Assembly: GCA_004298015.1 (NCBI GenBank)
Contig: SCSE01000035.1
Coordinates: 1 to 64,000 of the forward strand
Direction of reading: 5' to 3'
DNA length: 64,000 bases
DNA from: Rhodanobacter sp.
Lineage (GTDB): Bacteria; Pseudomonadota; Gammaproteobacteria; Xanthomonadales; Rhodanobacteraceae
The position numbers and the translations under genes are program-made. Positions 39,738-49,515 of this stretch are shown here, piece after piece. The notes beneath the pieces are model-generated. The model was not told the DNA's origin. It made no database searches and was given only the letters and a program-made list of their open reading frames with translations. The stretch's first letter is position 1. The number at the start of each line of letters is the position of its first letter.

Positions 39738-40277
39738 TCAGGTTGCCAGTCCCGCAGGGTTCTTTCTCTTTCCGTTGAATAGCTCCGACCGTACCGTGTG
39801 CCAAGTCCGTATCGCTTGAAGCGGGGTCCTATGGCCCAGTGCATGCCGCCGCAAGGGGTCGTTGTAAAGATTTTCGTAGCGTTCCAACCTGATCAGCAGG
39901 CTCTCGCGCGAACGGAATCGGGTGAGGGTGAGTACCTTGCGAATCCGACCATTGAAGCGCTCGACCATGCCGTCGGTTTGCGGCTGGCGCGGTTCGAGCA
40001 AGCGATGCTCGATGCCCAGCAGTATCCACTCACGATCAAACCCGTGGTAGCCAGACGGTTTCTTTGCCTTGCCGGTGAAACGGTCGGTGAACTGACTGCC
40101 ATTGTCGGTGAGCGGTTTGACGATTTTCATCGACGGGACTGCCTTGAGGCGACGGAGAAAGTCCGGGCTGCTGACCTCGTTCCGGTCGTTGTAGATACGC
40201 AGAAACGCCCGGCGCGTCGCACGGCCGATGGTAACGAATAAATGCCACCGCGCCGTCTCATCCGCCCTCTGCGGCAA
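39738..40277 (-). pseudogene. IS481-family transposase, 5'-truncated
   Basis: The 179 codons encode the C-terminal catalytic half of an IS481-type DDE transposase. The second Asp is in VKPLTDNGSQFTDRF, the Glu in QPQTDGMVERFNGRI, and the ending (YNDPLRRHALGHRTPLQAIR) is family-typical. The N-terminal helix-turn-helix and first Asp region are missing: similarity begins abruptly near LPQRADETARWHLFVTIGRA at about 40277. No inverted terminal repeats are evident on either side. It is a dead remnant between the SDR gene and lpdA. Confidence 0.88.
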
Positions 40278-40352
40278 TTACTCGATACCCCTATAAAGAA
40301 ATCCGATAACGCCAGATGCGCTGCTCAACAGGATTACATCGGACCTGACAGA

Positions 40353-42200
40353 TCACTTCTTCTTCGGCATATACAGGTCGGTGATCGTGCCCTCGTAGAT
40401 TTCTGCCGCCATGCCCACCGATTCGCTCAGGGTGGGATGCGGATGGATGGTGAGGCCGATGTCGGCCGCTTCGCTGCCCATCTCGATGGCCAGGGCGACT
40501 TCGGAAATCAGGTCACCGGCGTGCACGCCGACGATACCGCCGCCAACCACGCGGTGGGTGGCTTCGTCGAACAGCAGCTTGGTGAAGCCTTCGGTGCGAT
40601 CGATGCCGATGGCGCGCCCGCTGGCGGCCCAGGGAAACTTTCCGACGCCGATCTTCAGCCCCTTCTCCTTCGCCTCACGCTCAGTCACACCGACCCAGGC
40701 GATTTCCGGATCGGTGTAGGCGACCGACGGGATCACCCGCGCATCGAAGTGGCTCTTCTGCCCGGCGACGACTTCGGCGGCGACCTTGGCCTCATGCGTG
40801 GCCTTGTGCGCCAGCATCGGCTGGCCGACCAGATCGCCGATCGCGAAGATGTGCGGCACGTTGGTACGCATCTGCGTGTCGACGTCGATGAAACCGCGCT
40901 CGGTCACCGCCACGCCGGCTTTGTCGGCGCCGATCTTGCCGCCATTGGGCGAGCGCCCCACCGATACCAGCACCCGGTCGAACAGCGTGGTCGCAGGAAT
41001 GCTGTCGCCTTCGTAGCCGACCTCGATACCCTTCTTGGTGGCCTTCGCCTCAACCACCTTGGTCTTCAGATGTACGCCCTTCAGCCGCTTGCCAAGGCGC
41101 TGTGCCAGCGGCTTGATCAGGTCGGCATCGGCACCGGGGATCAACTGATCCATGAACTCGACCACGGTCACTTCGCTGCCCAGCGCGGCATACACGGTGG
41201 CCATTTCCAGGCCGATGATGCCGCCACCCACGACCAGCAACTTTTTCGGCACGTCCTTGAGTTCGAGCGCGCCGGTAGAGTCGACGATACGCTCGTCGTC
41301 CCACGGGAACGACGGCAGCTTCACCGACTGCGAACCGGCCGCGATGATGGCGTGCTCGAAGCGAATCAGCTTCACGCCATCCCTGGTCCGGACTTCGATT
41401 TCGTTCGGCGAAACGAAACTACCCACGCCCTCGACGGTGCGAACCTTGCGCTGTTTGGCCATCCCGGCGAGCCCACCGGTGAGTTTGCCGACCACTTTGC
41501 TCTTGAAGTCGCGCAGCTTGTCGATATCGATCTTCGGCTTGCCGAAGCTGACCCCGTGTGCGGCCATCGCCTCGGCCTCGTCGATCACGGCGGCAGCATG
41601 CAGCAAGGCCTTGGAGGGGATGCAGCCAACGTTGAGACACACGCCACCAAGGGTAGGGTGACGTTCCACCAGCACCGTATCGACACCGAGATCGGCGGCG
41701 CGGAAAGCCGCCGTATAGCCGCCCGGGCCGGAGCCGAGCACGACCAGCTTGCACTCGATGTCGGCGGTTCTTCCCGATGATGAAGCTGCTTGCGGCGCTT
41801 TCGCCCCCTCTCCACCCTGGGTCGGGGTCTGGGCTGAGGGTCGGGTGCTCGCGGCAGAGCTGCTGACTGTGGCCGCTTCATTGGAGGCTTTCGGCGGCCG
41901 TGTCCCCTCATCCTGGCCTTCTCCCCGGGGGGGCGAAGGGGACGTGGTGTCAGCTTCGCCAGCGACTTCCAACAGGGCAATCAGCGCACCTTCGGATACT
42001 TCATCGCCGACCTTGAGCTTCATCTCGCGAATCGTGCCGGCGGCGGTCGAGGGAATTTCCATGGTGGCCTTGTCGGACTCCAGCGTGATCAGGCTCTGAT
42101 CCTTGCTGACGCTGTCGCCGGCACTTACCAGCACCTCGATCACCGGCACGTTGTCGTGCCCGCCGATGTCGGGAACCTTGATCTCGATGGTCTGGGTCAT
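40353..42200 (-). CDS. lpdA: Dihydrolipoyl dehydrogenase with N-terminal lipoyl domain (E3 of pyruvate dehydrogenase)
   Basis: A 615-residue E3 that reoxidises lipoyl groups of the pyruvate dehydrogenase complex, passing electrons to NAD+. Residues 1-80 are a lipoyl domain with the modified lysine in [14 protein letters not shown] linker of about 65 residues (85-150) follows, then the flavoprotein: FAD motif LVVLGSGPGGYTAAFRAADL, redox-active cysteines in GGVCLNVGCIPSKAL, NAD motif VVGGGIIGLEMATVYAAL and interface His-Glu in IHPHPTLSE. It is the last gene of aceF-mscS-lpdA. The linker is encoded by inverted C- and G-rich tracts (41800-41808 and 41929-41937) resembling an intergenic palindrome captured in frame. 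Confidence 0.95.
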   Translation of the reverse strand: MTQTIEIKVPDIGGHDNVPVIEVLVSAGDSVSKDQSLITLESDKATMEIPSTAAGTIREMKLKVGDEVSEGALIALLEVAGEADTTSPSPPRGEGQDEGTRPPKASNEAATVSSSAASTRPSAQTPTQGGEGAKAPQAASSSGRTADIECKLVVLGSGPGGYTAAFRAADLGVDTVLVERHPTLGGVCLNVGCIPSKALLHAAAVIDEAEAMAAHGVSFGKPKIDIDKLRDFKSKVVGKLTGGLAGMAKQRKVRTVEGVGSFVSPNEIEVRTRDGVKLIRFEHAIIAAGSQSVKLPSFPWDDERIVDSTGALELKDVPKKLLVVGGGIIGLEMATVYAALGSEVTVVEFMDQLIPGADADLIKPLAQRLGKRLKGVHLKTKVVEAKATKKGIEVGYEGDSIPATTLFDRVLVSVGRSPNGGKIGADKAGVAVTERGFIDVDTQMRTNVPHIFAIGDLVGQPMLAHKATHEAKVAAEVVAGQKSHFDARVIPSVAYTDPEIAWVGVTEREAKEKGLKIGVGKFPWAASGRAIGIDRTEGFTKLLFDEATHRVVGGGIVGVHAGDLISEVALAIEMGSEAADIGLTIHPHPTLSESVGMAAEIYEGTITDLYMPKKK

Positions 42201-42229
42201 GCGGGTTGTTTCCTTCGTGTTGCGGGGCA

Positions 42230-43324
42230 TCAGCGCGCTGCGCCCGGATTTTTGGCGGGGGATGGGGTGTCGCTTCGACTTGCCGATTCTTCGGCAATGT
42301 CACGCTCGACATCGCGTGCGGCATCGTTGCCGTGGACACGGCTACCGTCCGCTGGCATGGACCCTGCGGCAGCCGGCTTGTCATCGGGACGTCGGTCTGG
42401 CCTGACCCAGCTCTTGACGTGCAGGTCGCGTTGCGGAAACGGTATTTCGATGCCGTATTTCTCCAACGCAGTATGCAGTGCCCAGTAATAGGCTGCCGTC
42501 ACTGCGCCGGGACGACGGGTAGCATCGGCGTTGAGCCAGACCACCAGCTGATAGTCGAGCGAGGAGTCGCCGAAGCCGGTCAGCCATACCTGCGGCCCAC
42601 GCGGCCCGTCCAGACTCAACGTGAATGGCACCTCGGTGGCCGCCTCCAGTGCCGCCTTCTTGACCAGCTCCTTGTCGGTGCCATAGGCAACACCGAAAGG
42701 AACCTTCAGGCGCCTTGCCACCTCGCGCAGCGTCCAGTTGACCACGCGGCCGTTCACGAATTCGGAGTTGGGTACCAGGATGTCGATGTCATCGTTGGTG
42801 GTGATGCGGGTGGCGCGGATATAGATGTCACGGACGTGGCCGTGCACACCGGACGCCAGCTCGACGAAGTCGCCGACCTTCAGGCTTCGTTCGAACAGCA
42901 GGATCAGGCCGGACACGAAGTTGTTGAAGATCGCCTGCAGGCCGAATCCCAGACCAACGCCCAGGGCACCGGCAAACACCGTCATCTTGGCCATCGGGAT
43001 ACCGGCGACACTCAACGCCCACAGCACGCCGACCGTCAGCAGGAAATAGTGCAGCAGTCGCTCGAAGGTGTAGATCGTGGACTTGTTGACGTGCTCGTTG
43101 CGCTGTGCATAACGATGCAGAAGACGTTTCAGCATCGCTGAAATGACCAGGAACAGCGCCAGCAGCAACAGCGAGCCCAGCACCGAGCCGATCGTCACAT
43201 TGACGCCACCAAGCTTGAACCCCAGCCCCATCCACTGACCGAGCTGCCTGACTCCCTGCTGGAACGGCGTCGGCGCGGCCAGCGCCAGCACCCCTGCGTG
43301 CAAGTCGAGCATGGCAGCGCGCAT
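42230..43324 (-). CDS. MscS-family mechanosensitive channel inside the pyruvate dehydrogenase operon
   Basis: A 364-residue small-conductance channel. Three N-terminal helices are followed by the pore helix region (VFAGALGVGLGFGLQAIFNN) and the beta domain (LILLFERSLKVGDFVEL; DIYIRATRITTNDDIDILVP). The C-terminal vestibule ends with the family's EIPFPQRDLHV. A polar tail of about 60 residues (GSMPADGSRVHGNDAARDVE) is extra. It opens under membrane tension to release solutes. It starts 12 bases after aceF and ends 29 bases before lpdA, so it is transcribed with them. The ATG at 43312 is an alternative to 43324. Confidence 0.92.
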   Translation of the reverse strand: MRAAMLDLHAGVLALAAPTPFQQGVRQLGQWMGLGFKLGGVNVTIGSVLGSLLLLALFLVISAMLKRLLHRYAQRNEHVNKSTIYTFERLLHYFLLTVGVLWALSVAGIPMAKMTVFAGALGVGLGFGLQAIFNNFVSGLILLFERSLKVGDFVELASGVHGHVRDIYIRATRITTNDDIDILVPNSEFVNGRVVNWTLREVARRLKVPFGVAYGTDKELVKKAALEAATEVPFTLSLDGPRGPQVWLTGFGDSSLDYQLVVWLNADATRRPGAVTAAYYWALHTALEKYGIEIPFPQRDLHVKSWVRPDRRPDDKPAAAGSMPADGSRVHGNDAARDVERDIAEESASRSDTPSPAKNPGAAR

Positions 43325-43336
43325 CCCGGCGTTCCG

Positions 43337-44725
43337 TTACAGCAGCAGGCGACGGATGTCGCCGAGCTGGCTGGCCAGGAACACCGAAAAACGCGCCGCC
43401 AGCGCACCGTCGATCACCCGGTGATCGTAGGACAACGACAACGGCAACATCAGCCGTGGCGCGAACTCCTTGCCGTTCCACACCGGCTTCATCGCCGCCT
43501 TGGTGACACCGAGAATGGCGACTTCCGGCGCGTTGACGATCGGCGTAAAGCCGGTACCGCCAATACCGCCAAGCGAGCTGATCGAGAAACAGCCGCCGGA
43601 CATTTCGGCCGGACCAAGCTTCTTGTCGCGCGCCTTCTTCGAAATTTCGCCGAGCTCGCGAGCCAGCTCGAGCAGACCCTTCTTGTCGCAATCGCGCAGT
43701 ACCGGCACCACCAGGCCATCGGGCGTGTCCACCGCGATGCCGATATGGAAATATTTCTTGAGGATCAATTTCTCGCCCGACTCGTCGAGCGAGGCATTGA
43801 ACTGTGGAAACTGCTTCAACGCCGCCACCACCGCCTTGATCTGGAACACCAGCGGCGTGACCTTGAGATCCTTGTTCTCGGCACCGAGCTGTTTGCGGAA
43901 CGCCTCCAACTCGGTGATGTCGGCATTCTCGTGGTGGGTGACGTGCGGAATCATCGCCCAGTTGCGCGACAGGTTGGCGCCGGAAATCTTCTGGATCCGC
44001 GACAGCGGCTTTTCCTCGATCTCGCCGAACTTGGAGAAATCCACCTTCGGCCACGGCAGCAGACTCAGGCCACCGATGGCAGCAGACGCACCACCGGCCG
44101 GGCGCGCGCCCGAGGCCAGCGCGTGCTTGACCCAGGCGCTGACGTCATCGCGCTGGATGCGACCGCCCCGGCCACTGCCCTTCACCTGCGCGATGTCCAC
44201 GCCCAGCTCGCGGGCAAATGCGCGAATCGCCGGGCTGGCGTAGGGTGCATCGCCGGGCATCACCACCGTGGCATCCAGCGGCGGGCGGGCTGTCGGCGCC
44301 ACGCTGGCTTCCGGTGCGCTGCCGGGCTGCACGCCGCGGCCAACGCTCGGCGCGGGTTTGTCAGCAGGCTGGCTCTGGTCTTTTTCGGCGGCAGCTGGCG
44401 CTGGTGCTGGTGCTGGTGCCGGTGCGGCTGTCGGCTTCTCGTCGTCACTGCCCGCCTTGGCCGGCGGGGGAGCCTCGGTAGCGGTGGCATCCACTTCGAT
44501 CATCGCAATCAGGCTACCCTCAGCCACCTCGTCGCCGAGTTTCACCTTCACTTCCCTGACCGTGCCGGCAAACGGCGCCGGCACCTCCATGGTGGCCTTG
44601 TCCGACTCCAGCGTGATCAGGCTCTGTTCCTTCTCCACCCGATCGCCGGCCTTGATCATCACTTCGATCACCGGCACCTTGTCGCTGCCAATGTCGGGGA
44701 CGAGTGCTTCTTTCAAGTCAGCCAT
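43337..44725 (-). CDS. aceF: Dihydrolipoyllysine acetyltransferase (E2 of pyruvate dehydrogenase)
   Basis: The 462-residue E2 core transfers the acetyl group from lipoyl-lysine to coenzyme A. It has a single lipoyl domain ([20 protein letters not shown], lysine in DKA), an Ala/Pro linker ([13 protein letters not shown]), a peripheral-subunit-binding domain ([20 protein letters not shown]) and the catalytic domain ending in [18 protein letters not shown] with the active HxxxDG. Enteric E2 has three lipoyl domains; one here plus one on lpdA is a known variation. aceF heads aceF-mscS-lpdA, while aceE lies 16 kb away on the same strand. The start at 44725 gives [20 protein letters not shown]. Confidence 0.95.
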   Translation of the reverse strand: MADLKEALVPDIGSDKVPVIEVMIKAGDRVEKEQSLITLESDKATMEVPAPFAGTVREVKVKLGDEVAEGSLIAMIEVDATATEAPPPAKAGSDDEKPTAAPAPAPAPAPAAAEKDQSQPADKPAPSVGRGVQPGSAPEASVAPTARPPLDATVVMPGDAPYASPAIRAFARELGVDIAQVKGSGRGGRIQRDDVSAWVKHALASGARPAGGASAAIGGLSLLPWPKVDFSKFGEIEEKPLSRIQKISGANLSRNWAMIPHVTHHENADITELEAFRKQLGAENKDLKVTPLVFQIKAVVAALKQFPQFNASLDESGEKLILKKYFHIGIAVDTPDGLVVPVLRDCDKKGLLELARELGEISKKARDKKLGPAEMSGGCFSISSLGGIGGTGFTPIVNAPEVAILGVTKAAMKPVWNGKEFAPRLMLPLSLSYDHRVIDGALAARFSVFLASQLGDIRRLLL

Positions 44726-44960
44726 GAGGATTCCTGCAAATATGGGTGAGAGAGGGGACCGCCCGGGGATGGCGGAAAACAAAAAGCCAAGCCCCAATCA
44801 TAGCGAACGCCAGCGCTCTTCGTATGCCCGAATGAGCACCGGAGGCGTTGCCGGGCATACCATGCGCCCGCGTATGCATGACATTGAGCTCACGCACACG
44901 CTCCCCCGAACACCTATAGTCAGGGAATCATCGAGGCCGCTGCAGCGCAGGAAACGTCCC

Positions 44961-45845
44961 ATGCTGACAATTCGCGATCTGTCGAAAACCTATGCAAACG
45001 GCGTCAAGGCGCTGCGTGACGTATCGCTGGATATTCCGAACGGGATGTTCGGTCTGCTCGGTCCGAACGGCGCCGGCAAATCCTCGCTGATGCGCACGAT
45101 CGCCACGCTGCAGGATCCCGACCAGGGCACGATCGCGCTCGACGAGATGGACCTGCAGGCCGACAAGCAGGCCACCCGCCGGCTGCTCGGCTACCTGCCG
45201 CAGGAATTCGGTGTGTACCCGAAGGTGACGGCCGAAGCGATGCTGGATCACTTCGCGATACTCAAGGGCGTCATCGTGAAAGCGGAACGCCGCGAACTGG
45301 TCGAGGCGCTGTTGCGGCAGGTAAACCTGTGGGATGTGCGCAAGCGCAAGCTCGGCACCTACTCCGGCGGCATGCGCCAGCGTTTCGGTATCGCCCAGGC
45401 ACTGATCGGCGATCCGCGCCTGGTGATCGTCGACGAACCCACTGCCGGCCTCGATCCGGAGGAGCGCAACCGTTTTCTCAATCTGCTGGCCGAAATCGGC
45501 GAACGGGTCGTGGTGATCCTGTCCACCCATATCGTCGAGGATGTCACCGACCTGTGCTCGCGGATGGCGATCATCGGCCAGGGCCAGGTGCTGCTCAACG
45601 GTGAACCGGCCGAAGCGATCCGTTCACTGGACGGACGGGTCTGGCGACGCAGCATCGACAAAGCCGAGCTGGACGGCTATCGCGCCCGCATGAATATCCT
45701 GTCGACCCGTCTCGCCGGCGGCCGCACCCTGCTGCATGTGCTGGCCGACACGCTGCCGGAGCCCGGCTTCGAGGCCGTTGCGCCGGATCTGGAGGATGTC
45801 TACTTCGGCCACCTTCGTGCGCAGGCCACGACCCGGACCAGCTGA
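44961..45845 (+). CDS. ABC transporter ATPase partnered with an M1-peptidase-fused permease
   Basis: A 294-residue ATPase with Walker A GLLGPNGAGKSSLMRTIATL, Q-loop YLPQEFGVYPKVTAEAMLDH, signature YSGGMRQRFGIAQALIG, Walker B LVIVDEPTAGLDPEERN and H-loop ILSTHIVEDV. A short C-terminal part (DGRVWRRSIDKAELDGYRAR) follows. CAGGAAA precedes the ATG at 44961. The permease/peptidase gene starts 49 bases downstream in the same direction, and the pair makes one exporter-like complex. It is divergent from aceF across 235 bases. The transported substrate is unknown. Confidence 0.92.
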   Translation: MLTIRDLSKTYANGVKALRDVSLDIPNGMFGLLGPNGAGKSSLMRTIATLQDPDQGTIALDEMDLQADKQATRRLLGYLPQEFGVYPKVTAEAMLDHFAILKGVIVKAERRELVEALLRQVNLWDVRKRKLGTYSGGMRQRFGIAQALIGDPRLVIVDEPTAGLDPEERNRFLNLLAEIGERVVVILSTHIVEDVTDLCSRMAIIGQGQVLLNGEPAEAIRSLDGRVWRRSIDKAELDGYRARMNILSTRLAGGRTLLHVLADTLPEPGFEAVAPDLEDVYFGHLRAQATTRTS

Positions 45846-45894
45846 CCCTTCCGCGCTTTTTTGGCCGACATCCACGACACGGACGGGAACGCCG

Positions 45895-48800
45895 ATGTTC
45901 TTCGAAATACTACGATTTGAATGGCGCCAGCAACTGCGGGCTCCGCTGTTCTGGATCATCGCCGTGGCCTTCGGCGCGCTGGCCTTCACCCTGGTCACCA
46001 CCGATGCGGTGATCATCGGCGGCGCCAGCGGCAACGTGCTGCGCAACGCGCCGATGGTGATCGTGCGCCTGCTCAGCGTACTCACCGTCTTCAGCACGTT
46101 TCTGGTCACCGTGTTCGTCGCCGGTGCCGCGCTGCGTGATTTCGAGCAGCGCACCTCGGAGTTGGTGTTCACCACCCCGGTCGGTCGCGGCGCCTATCTC
46201 GGCGGCCGCTTCGCCGCCGGCTATCTGGCGGCGACGACGATCATGCTGGTGTGTGCCCTGGGCATCGCACTCGGCGGCATGATGCCGTGGATCGATGCCG
46301 CCAGGCTGGGTCCGGCCAGCTGGCACGGCTACGCGTGGGGCTTCGGCGTGATGGTGCTGCCGGATCTGTTGTTCATCGCCGCATTGCTGTTTTTGCTGGC
46401 CAGCACCACCCGCTCGCTGCTGGTCACTTATATCGGCCTGATCGTTTTCTTCGTGTTGCAGGGCGTGGTCGGTCAATTGACCAAGGATGTGAACAATCAT
46501 TTTGTCGCCGCCCTGCTCGACCCGTTCGGCGGGCGCACAGTGGCGCTGGTGACGCGCTACTGGTCCGCCTTCCAGTCCAATCATCAGTTGCCGCCGCTGA
46601 GCGGTGTGCTGCTGTTCAACCGGCTGCTGTGGATCGGCGTGAGCGTGCTGATGCTCGGTGCCACCTTGCTGCTGTTTCGGTCCAACCGCGAAGGCCTGCA
46701 ATTGCCGCGTCGCAAGAAGCGCGGCGAGCCGCCGATACTGCGCGCACAGGCCAGCGGCGCGGCATTGACCCTGCCTACGGTACGGCTGGCGGACAACCTG
46801 CGCGCGCGGCTGCTGCAACTGCGCACCCAGTGGCGGTTCGACACCGCCAGCGTACTGCGCGGCGTGCCGTTTCTGATCATGTTGCTGCTCGGGGTGGCCA
46901 ACCTGTTCGGTGCGTTGCTGCTCGGCGGCCGGATCTACGGCACGGCCACCTGGCCGGTGACCCACCAGATGCTGGAGATGGCCCAAGGAGCCTTCCAGTG
47001 GTTGTTGTTCATCATCATCACGTTCTACGCCGGTGAACTGGTCTGGCGGGAGCGCAGCCAGCGCTCGGCCGAGGTCAGCGATGCGTTTCCGCTGCCCGAC
47101 TGGATTCCCCTGGTCGCCAAGCTGGGCGCGCTGCTGGCGGTGATTGCGACCTTCCTGCTGGTCGGCGCCGTGGTGACCATCGGCTGGCAGCTCGGTCATG
47201 GCTACACCCACCTGGAACCGGGTCTGTACCTGGAAACGCTGGCACTGAATGCGATTCCGTTCGTGCTGCTGGCGGCGCTCGCCTTGTTCCTGCAGGTGAT
47301 CTCCAACAACAAGTTTCTCGGCTACCTGCTGACCATCCTGTGGTTTGTCGCGCAGATCGGCTTCGGCCTGCTGCACTGGGAGCAGAACCTCTACAACTAC
47401 GGCAACGCACCGGCGACACCGTATTCGGACATGAATGGCTTCGGCCACTTCCTGCGCGCCGCGCTGTGGTTCGATTTCTACTGGGCCAGTTGTGCCGTGG
47501 CGTTGCTGGTGCTGGCGGCGATGTTCTGGGTCCGTGGCACCGGCCACAGCTGGGCCGGGCGGCTGCGCGAGGCCCGGGCGCGGCTGCACCGGCCTGCCGC
47601 GTTGGCGCTCGGCCTGGCGCTGCTCGCGTTCGTCGTCAGCGGCGGCTGGATCTACTACAACACCAACGTGCTCAACCACTACCGCAACAGCACAGCCAAG
47701 ATGCAGCAACGCGCGGATTATGAAAAGCGATACGCCAAGTACAAGCATGCGCCGCAGCCGCGGATCACCGCGGTCAAGGCCGATGTGGCGATCTATCCCT
47801 ACCGGCGCAAGCTGGACATCCACGGCCATTACACCCTGGTCAACAAGCACGATGCGCCGATCAGCATGCTGTACGTCAACTACACCGACGGTTTCACGCT
47901 GAAGTCGCTGCATTTCGCGCCGCATGAAACGGTCAGCACGGACAAGGATCTCGGCTTCACCATTTACCGGCTGAAAACGCCGCTGGCGCCGGGCGCATCG
48001 ATGCGTTTCGATTTCGATCTCGAATACGCCCCGAAAGGCTTCACCAACAGCCCGCAAGGCACCTTCCTGGCCCACAACGGCACCTTTTTCAACAACAGCG
48101 TGATGCCGCAATTCGGCTACCAGAGCAAGGTCCAGATCACCGATCCCAACGACCGTCGTAAATACGGTCTGAGCGGCGAGGTACCGCGCATGCCCAGACT
48201 CGGCGATGAAAAGGCCCGCGCCAATACCTACATCAGCAACGACGCGGACTGGATCAGCTTCGACACCACGGTGTCTACCGCCGCCGACCAGATCGCGCTG
48301 GCACCCGGCACGTTGCAGAAGGAATGGACCGCCAACGGTCGACGCTATTTTCACTACACGATGCAGCAGCCGATGCTGAATTTCTTTTCGTACCTGTCGG
48401 CGCGCTATGCGGTGAAGCAGGTAACCTGGAAGGGCGTGAGGATCGGTGTCTACTACAACCCGGCACACGCCTGGAACGTGGACCGGATGATCGAGAGCGT
48501 CGAGGATTCACTGGCCTATTACGACAGCCACTTCACGCCATATCAGTTCAAGCAGCTGCGCATCGTGGAGTTTCCCGGCTATGCCGCCTTCGCGCAGTCC
48601 TTCGCCAACACCATTCCGTTTTCCGAATCGATCGGCTTCATCGCCGACCTGCGTGACAAGTCGAAGATCGATTACGTCTACTACGTCACCGCGCATGAAG
48701 TCGCCCACCAGTGGTGGGCACACCGGGTGATCGGCGCCAACATGCAGGGGTCGACCATGCTCAGCGAGTCGCTGGCGCAGTATTCCGCGCTGATGGTGAT

Positions 48801-49479
48801 GAAGCACAAATATGGCGCCGACCAGATGCGCAAGTTCCTCAAGTACGAGCTCGACGGCTACCTGGCCGGCCGCGCCACCGAGAAGATCGCCGAGGAACCG
48901 CTGGCCAAGGTCGAGAACCAGCAATACATCCATTACCGCAAAGGCTCGCTGGTGTTCTATGCGCTGCAGGACTACATCGGCGAGGACACCCTCGACGCGG
49001 TACTCAGGCAATTCCTCATCGACAAGGGTTTCCAGCAACCGCCGTATACCACCTCGCAGGAATTCATGGACGCGCTGAGCAAGGCGATCGGGCCGAAATG
49101 GCAGCCGCTGCTGAATGATTTTTTCTGGAAGATCACCTTGTTCGACAACCGCATGATCGCGGTCACCGCGAAAAAACTGTCGGACGGCAAGTACCGGGTA
49201 ACCATGAAGGTGCACGCCGCCAAGGTCTACGTCGACGGTACCGGCAAGGAAACCCCGGGCAAGCCGGATATCCCGATCGAGATCGGCGTGTTCGCTGCCT
49301 CACCCGGCGCCGGCAAGGACGGCAAGCCGCTATATCTGCAAAAGCGCCTGCTACCCAACGGCGACAGCACGATCACGGTCACCGTCGACAGCAAACCGGC
49401 CGAGGCGGGTATCGACCCGTACAACGAACTCATCGACAAGGTATCCAGCGACAACCGTCGGGCGGTGACGCTGCAATAG
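45895..49479 (+). CDS. ABC permease fused to M1-family aminopeptidase
   Basis: A 1194-residue protein with two halves. Residues 1-600 contain about 12 transmembrane helices in two ABC-2-like blocks (LRFEWRQQLRAPLFWIIAVA; ALRDFEQRTSELVFTTPVGR). Residues about 640-1190 form an extracytoplasmic M1 metallopeptidase: the zinc motif is in YYVTAHEVAHQWWAHRVIGA (HExxH) with the third ligand Glu in STMLSESLAQYSALMVM, 18 residues on. The GXMEN exopeptidase signature is not evident, so true aminopeptidase activity is uncertain. Such fusions are known in annotation but not characterised. The gene follows its ATPase partner. The arrangement suggests export or membrane extraction coupled to peptide cleavage. 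Confidence 0.92.
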   Translation: MFFEILRFEWRQQLRAPLFWIIAVAFGALAFTLVTTDAVIIGGASGNVLRNAPMVIVRLLSVLTVFSTFLVTVFVAGAALRDFEQRTSELVFTTPVGRGAYLGGRFAAGYLAATTIMLVCALGIALGGMMPWIDAARLGPASWHGYAWGFGVMVLPDLLFIAALLFLLASTTRSLLVTYIGLIVFFVLQGVVGQLTKDVNNHFVAALLDPFGGRTVALVTRYWSAFQSNHQLPPLSGVLLFNRLLWIGVSVLMLGATLLLFRSNREGLQLPRRKKRGEPPILRAQASGAALTLPTVRLADNLRARLLQLRTQWRFDTASVLRGVPFLIMLLLGVANLFGALLLGGRIYGTATWPVTHQMLEMAQGAFQWLLFIIITFYAGELVWRERSQRSAEVSDAFPLPDWIPLVAKLGALLAVIATFLLVGAVVTIGWQLGHGYTHLEPGLYLETLALNAIPFVLLAALALFLQVISNNKFLGYLLTILWFVAQIGFGLLHWEQNLYNYGNAPATPYSDMNGFGHFLRAALWFDFYWASCAVALLVLAAMFWVRGTGHSWAGRLREARARLHRPAALALGLALLAFVVSGGWIYYNTNVLNHYRNSTAKMQQRADYEKRYAKYKHAPQPRITAVKADVAIYPYRRKLDIHGHYTLVNKHDAPISMLYVNYTDGFTLKSLHFAPHETVSTDKDLGFTIYRLKTPLAPGASMRFDFDLEYAPKGFTNSPQGTFLAHNGTFFNNSVMPQFGYQSKVQITDPNDRRKYGLSGEVPRMPRLGDEKARANTYISNDADWISFDTTVSTAADQIALAPGTLQKEWTANGRRYFHYTMQQPMLNFFSYLSARYAVKQVTWKGVRIGVYYNPAHAWNVDRMIESVEDSLAYYDSHFTPYQFKQLRIVEFPGYAAFAQSFANTIPFSESIGFIADLRDKSKIDYVYYVTAHEVAHQWWAHRVIGANMQGSTMLSESLAQYSALMVMKHKYGADQMRKFLKYELDGYLAGRATEKIAEEPLAKVENQQYIHYRKGSLVFYALQDYIGEDTLDAVLRQFLIDKGFQQPPYTTSQEFMDALSKAIGPKWQPLLNDFFWKITLFDNRMIAVTAKKLSDGKYRVTMKVHAAKVYVDGTGKETPGKPDIPIEIGVFAASPGAGKDGKPLYLQKRLLPNGDSTITVTVDSKPAEAGIDPYNELIDKVSSDNRRAVTLQ

Positions 49480-49515
49480 GCGGATGCCCGGGACGACCGG
49501 GCCGCCACGGCGGTA

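Noticed and set aside
39738-40277. Functional IS481 element
   Set aside because: The transposase lacks its N-terminus and first catalytic residue, and no terminal inverted repeats are visible.
45910-48468. Long open frame antisense to the ABC-permease/M1 gene (852 codons)
   Set aside because: It mirrors a well-supported gene; composition is Gln/His/Arg/Gly-rich without domains, as expected for the shadow frame of GC-rich coding DNA.
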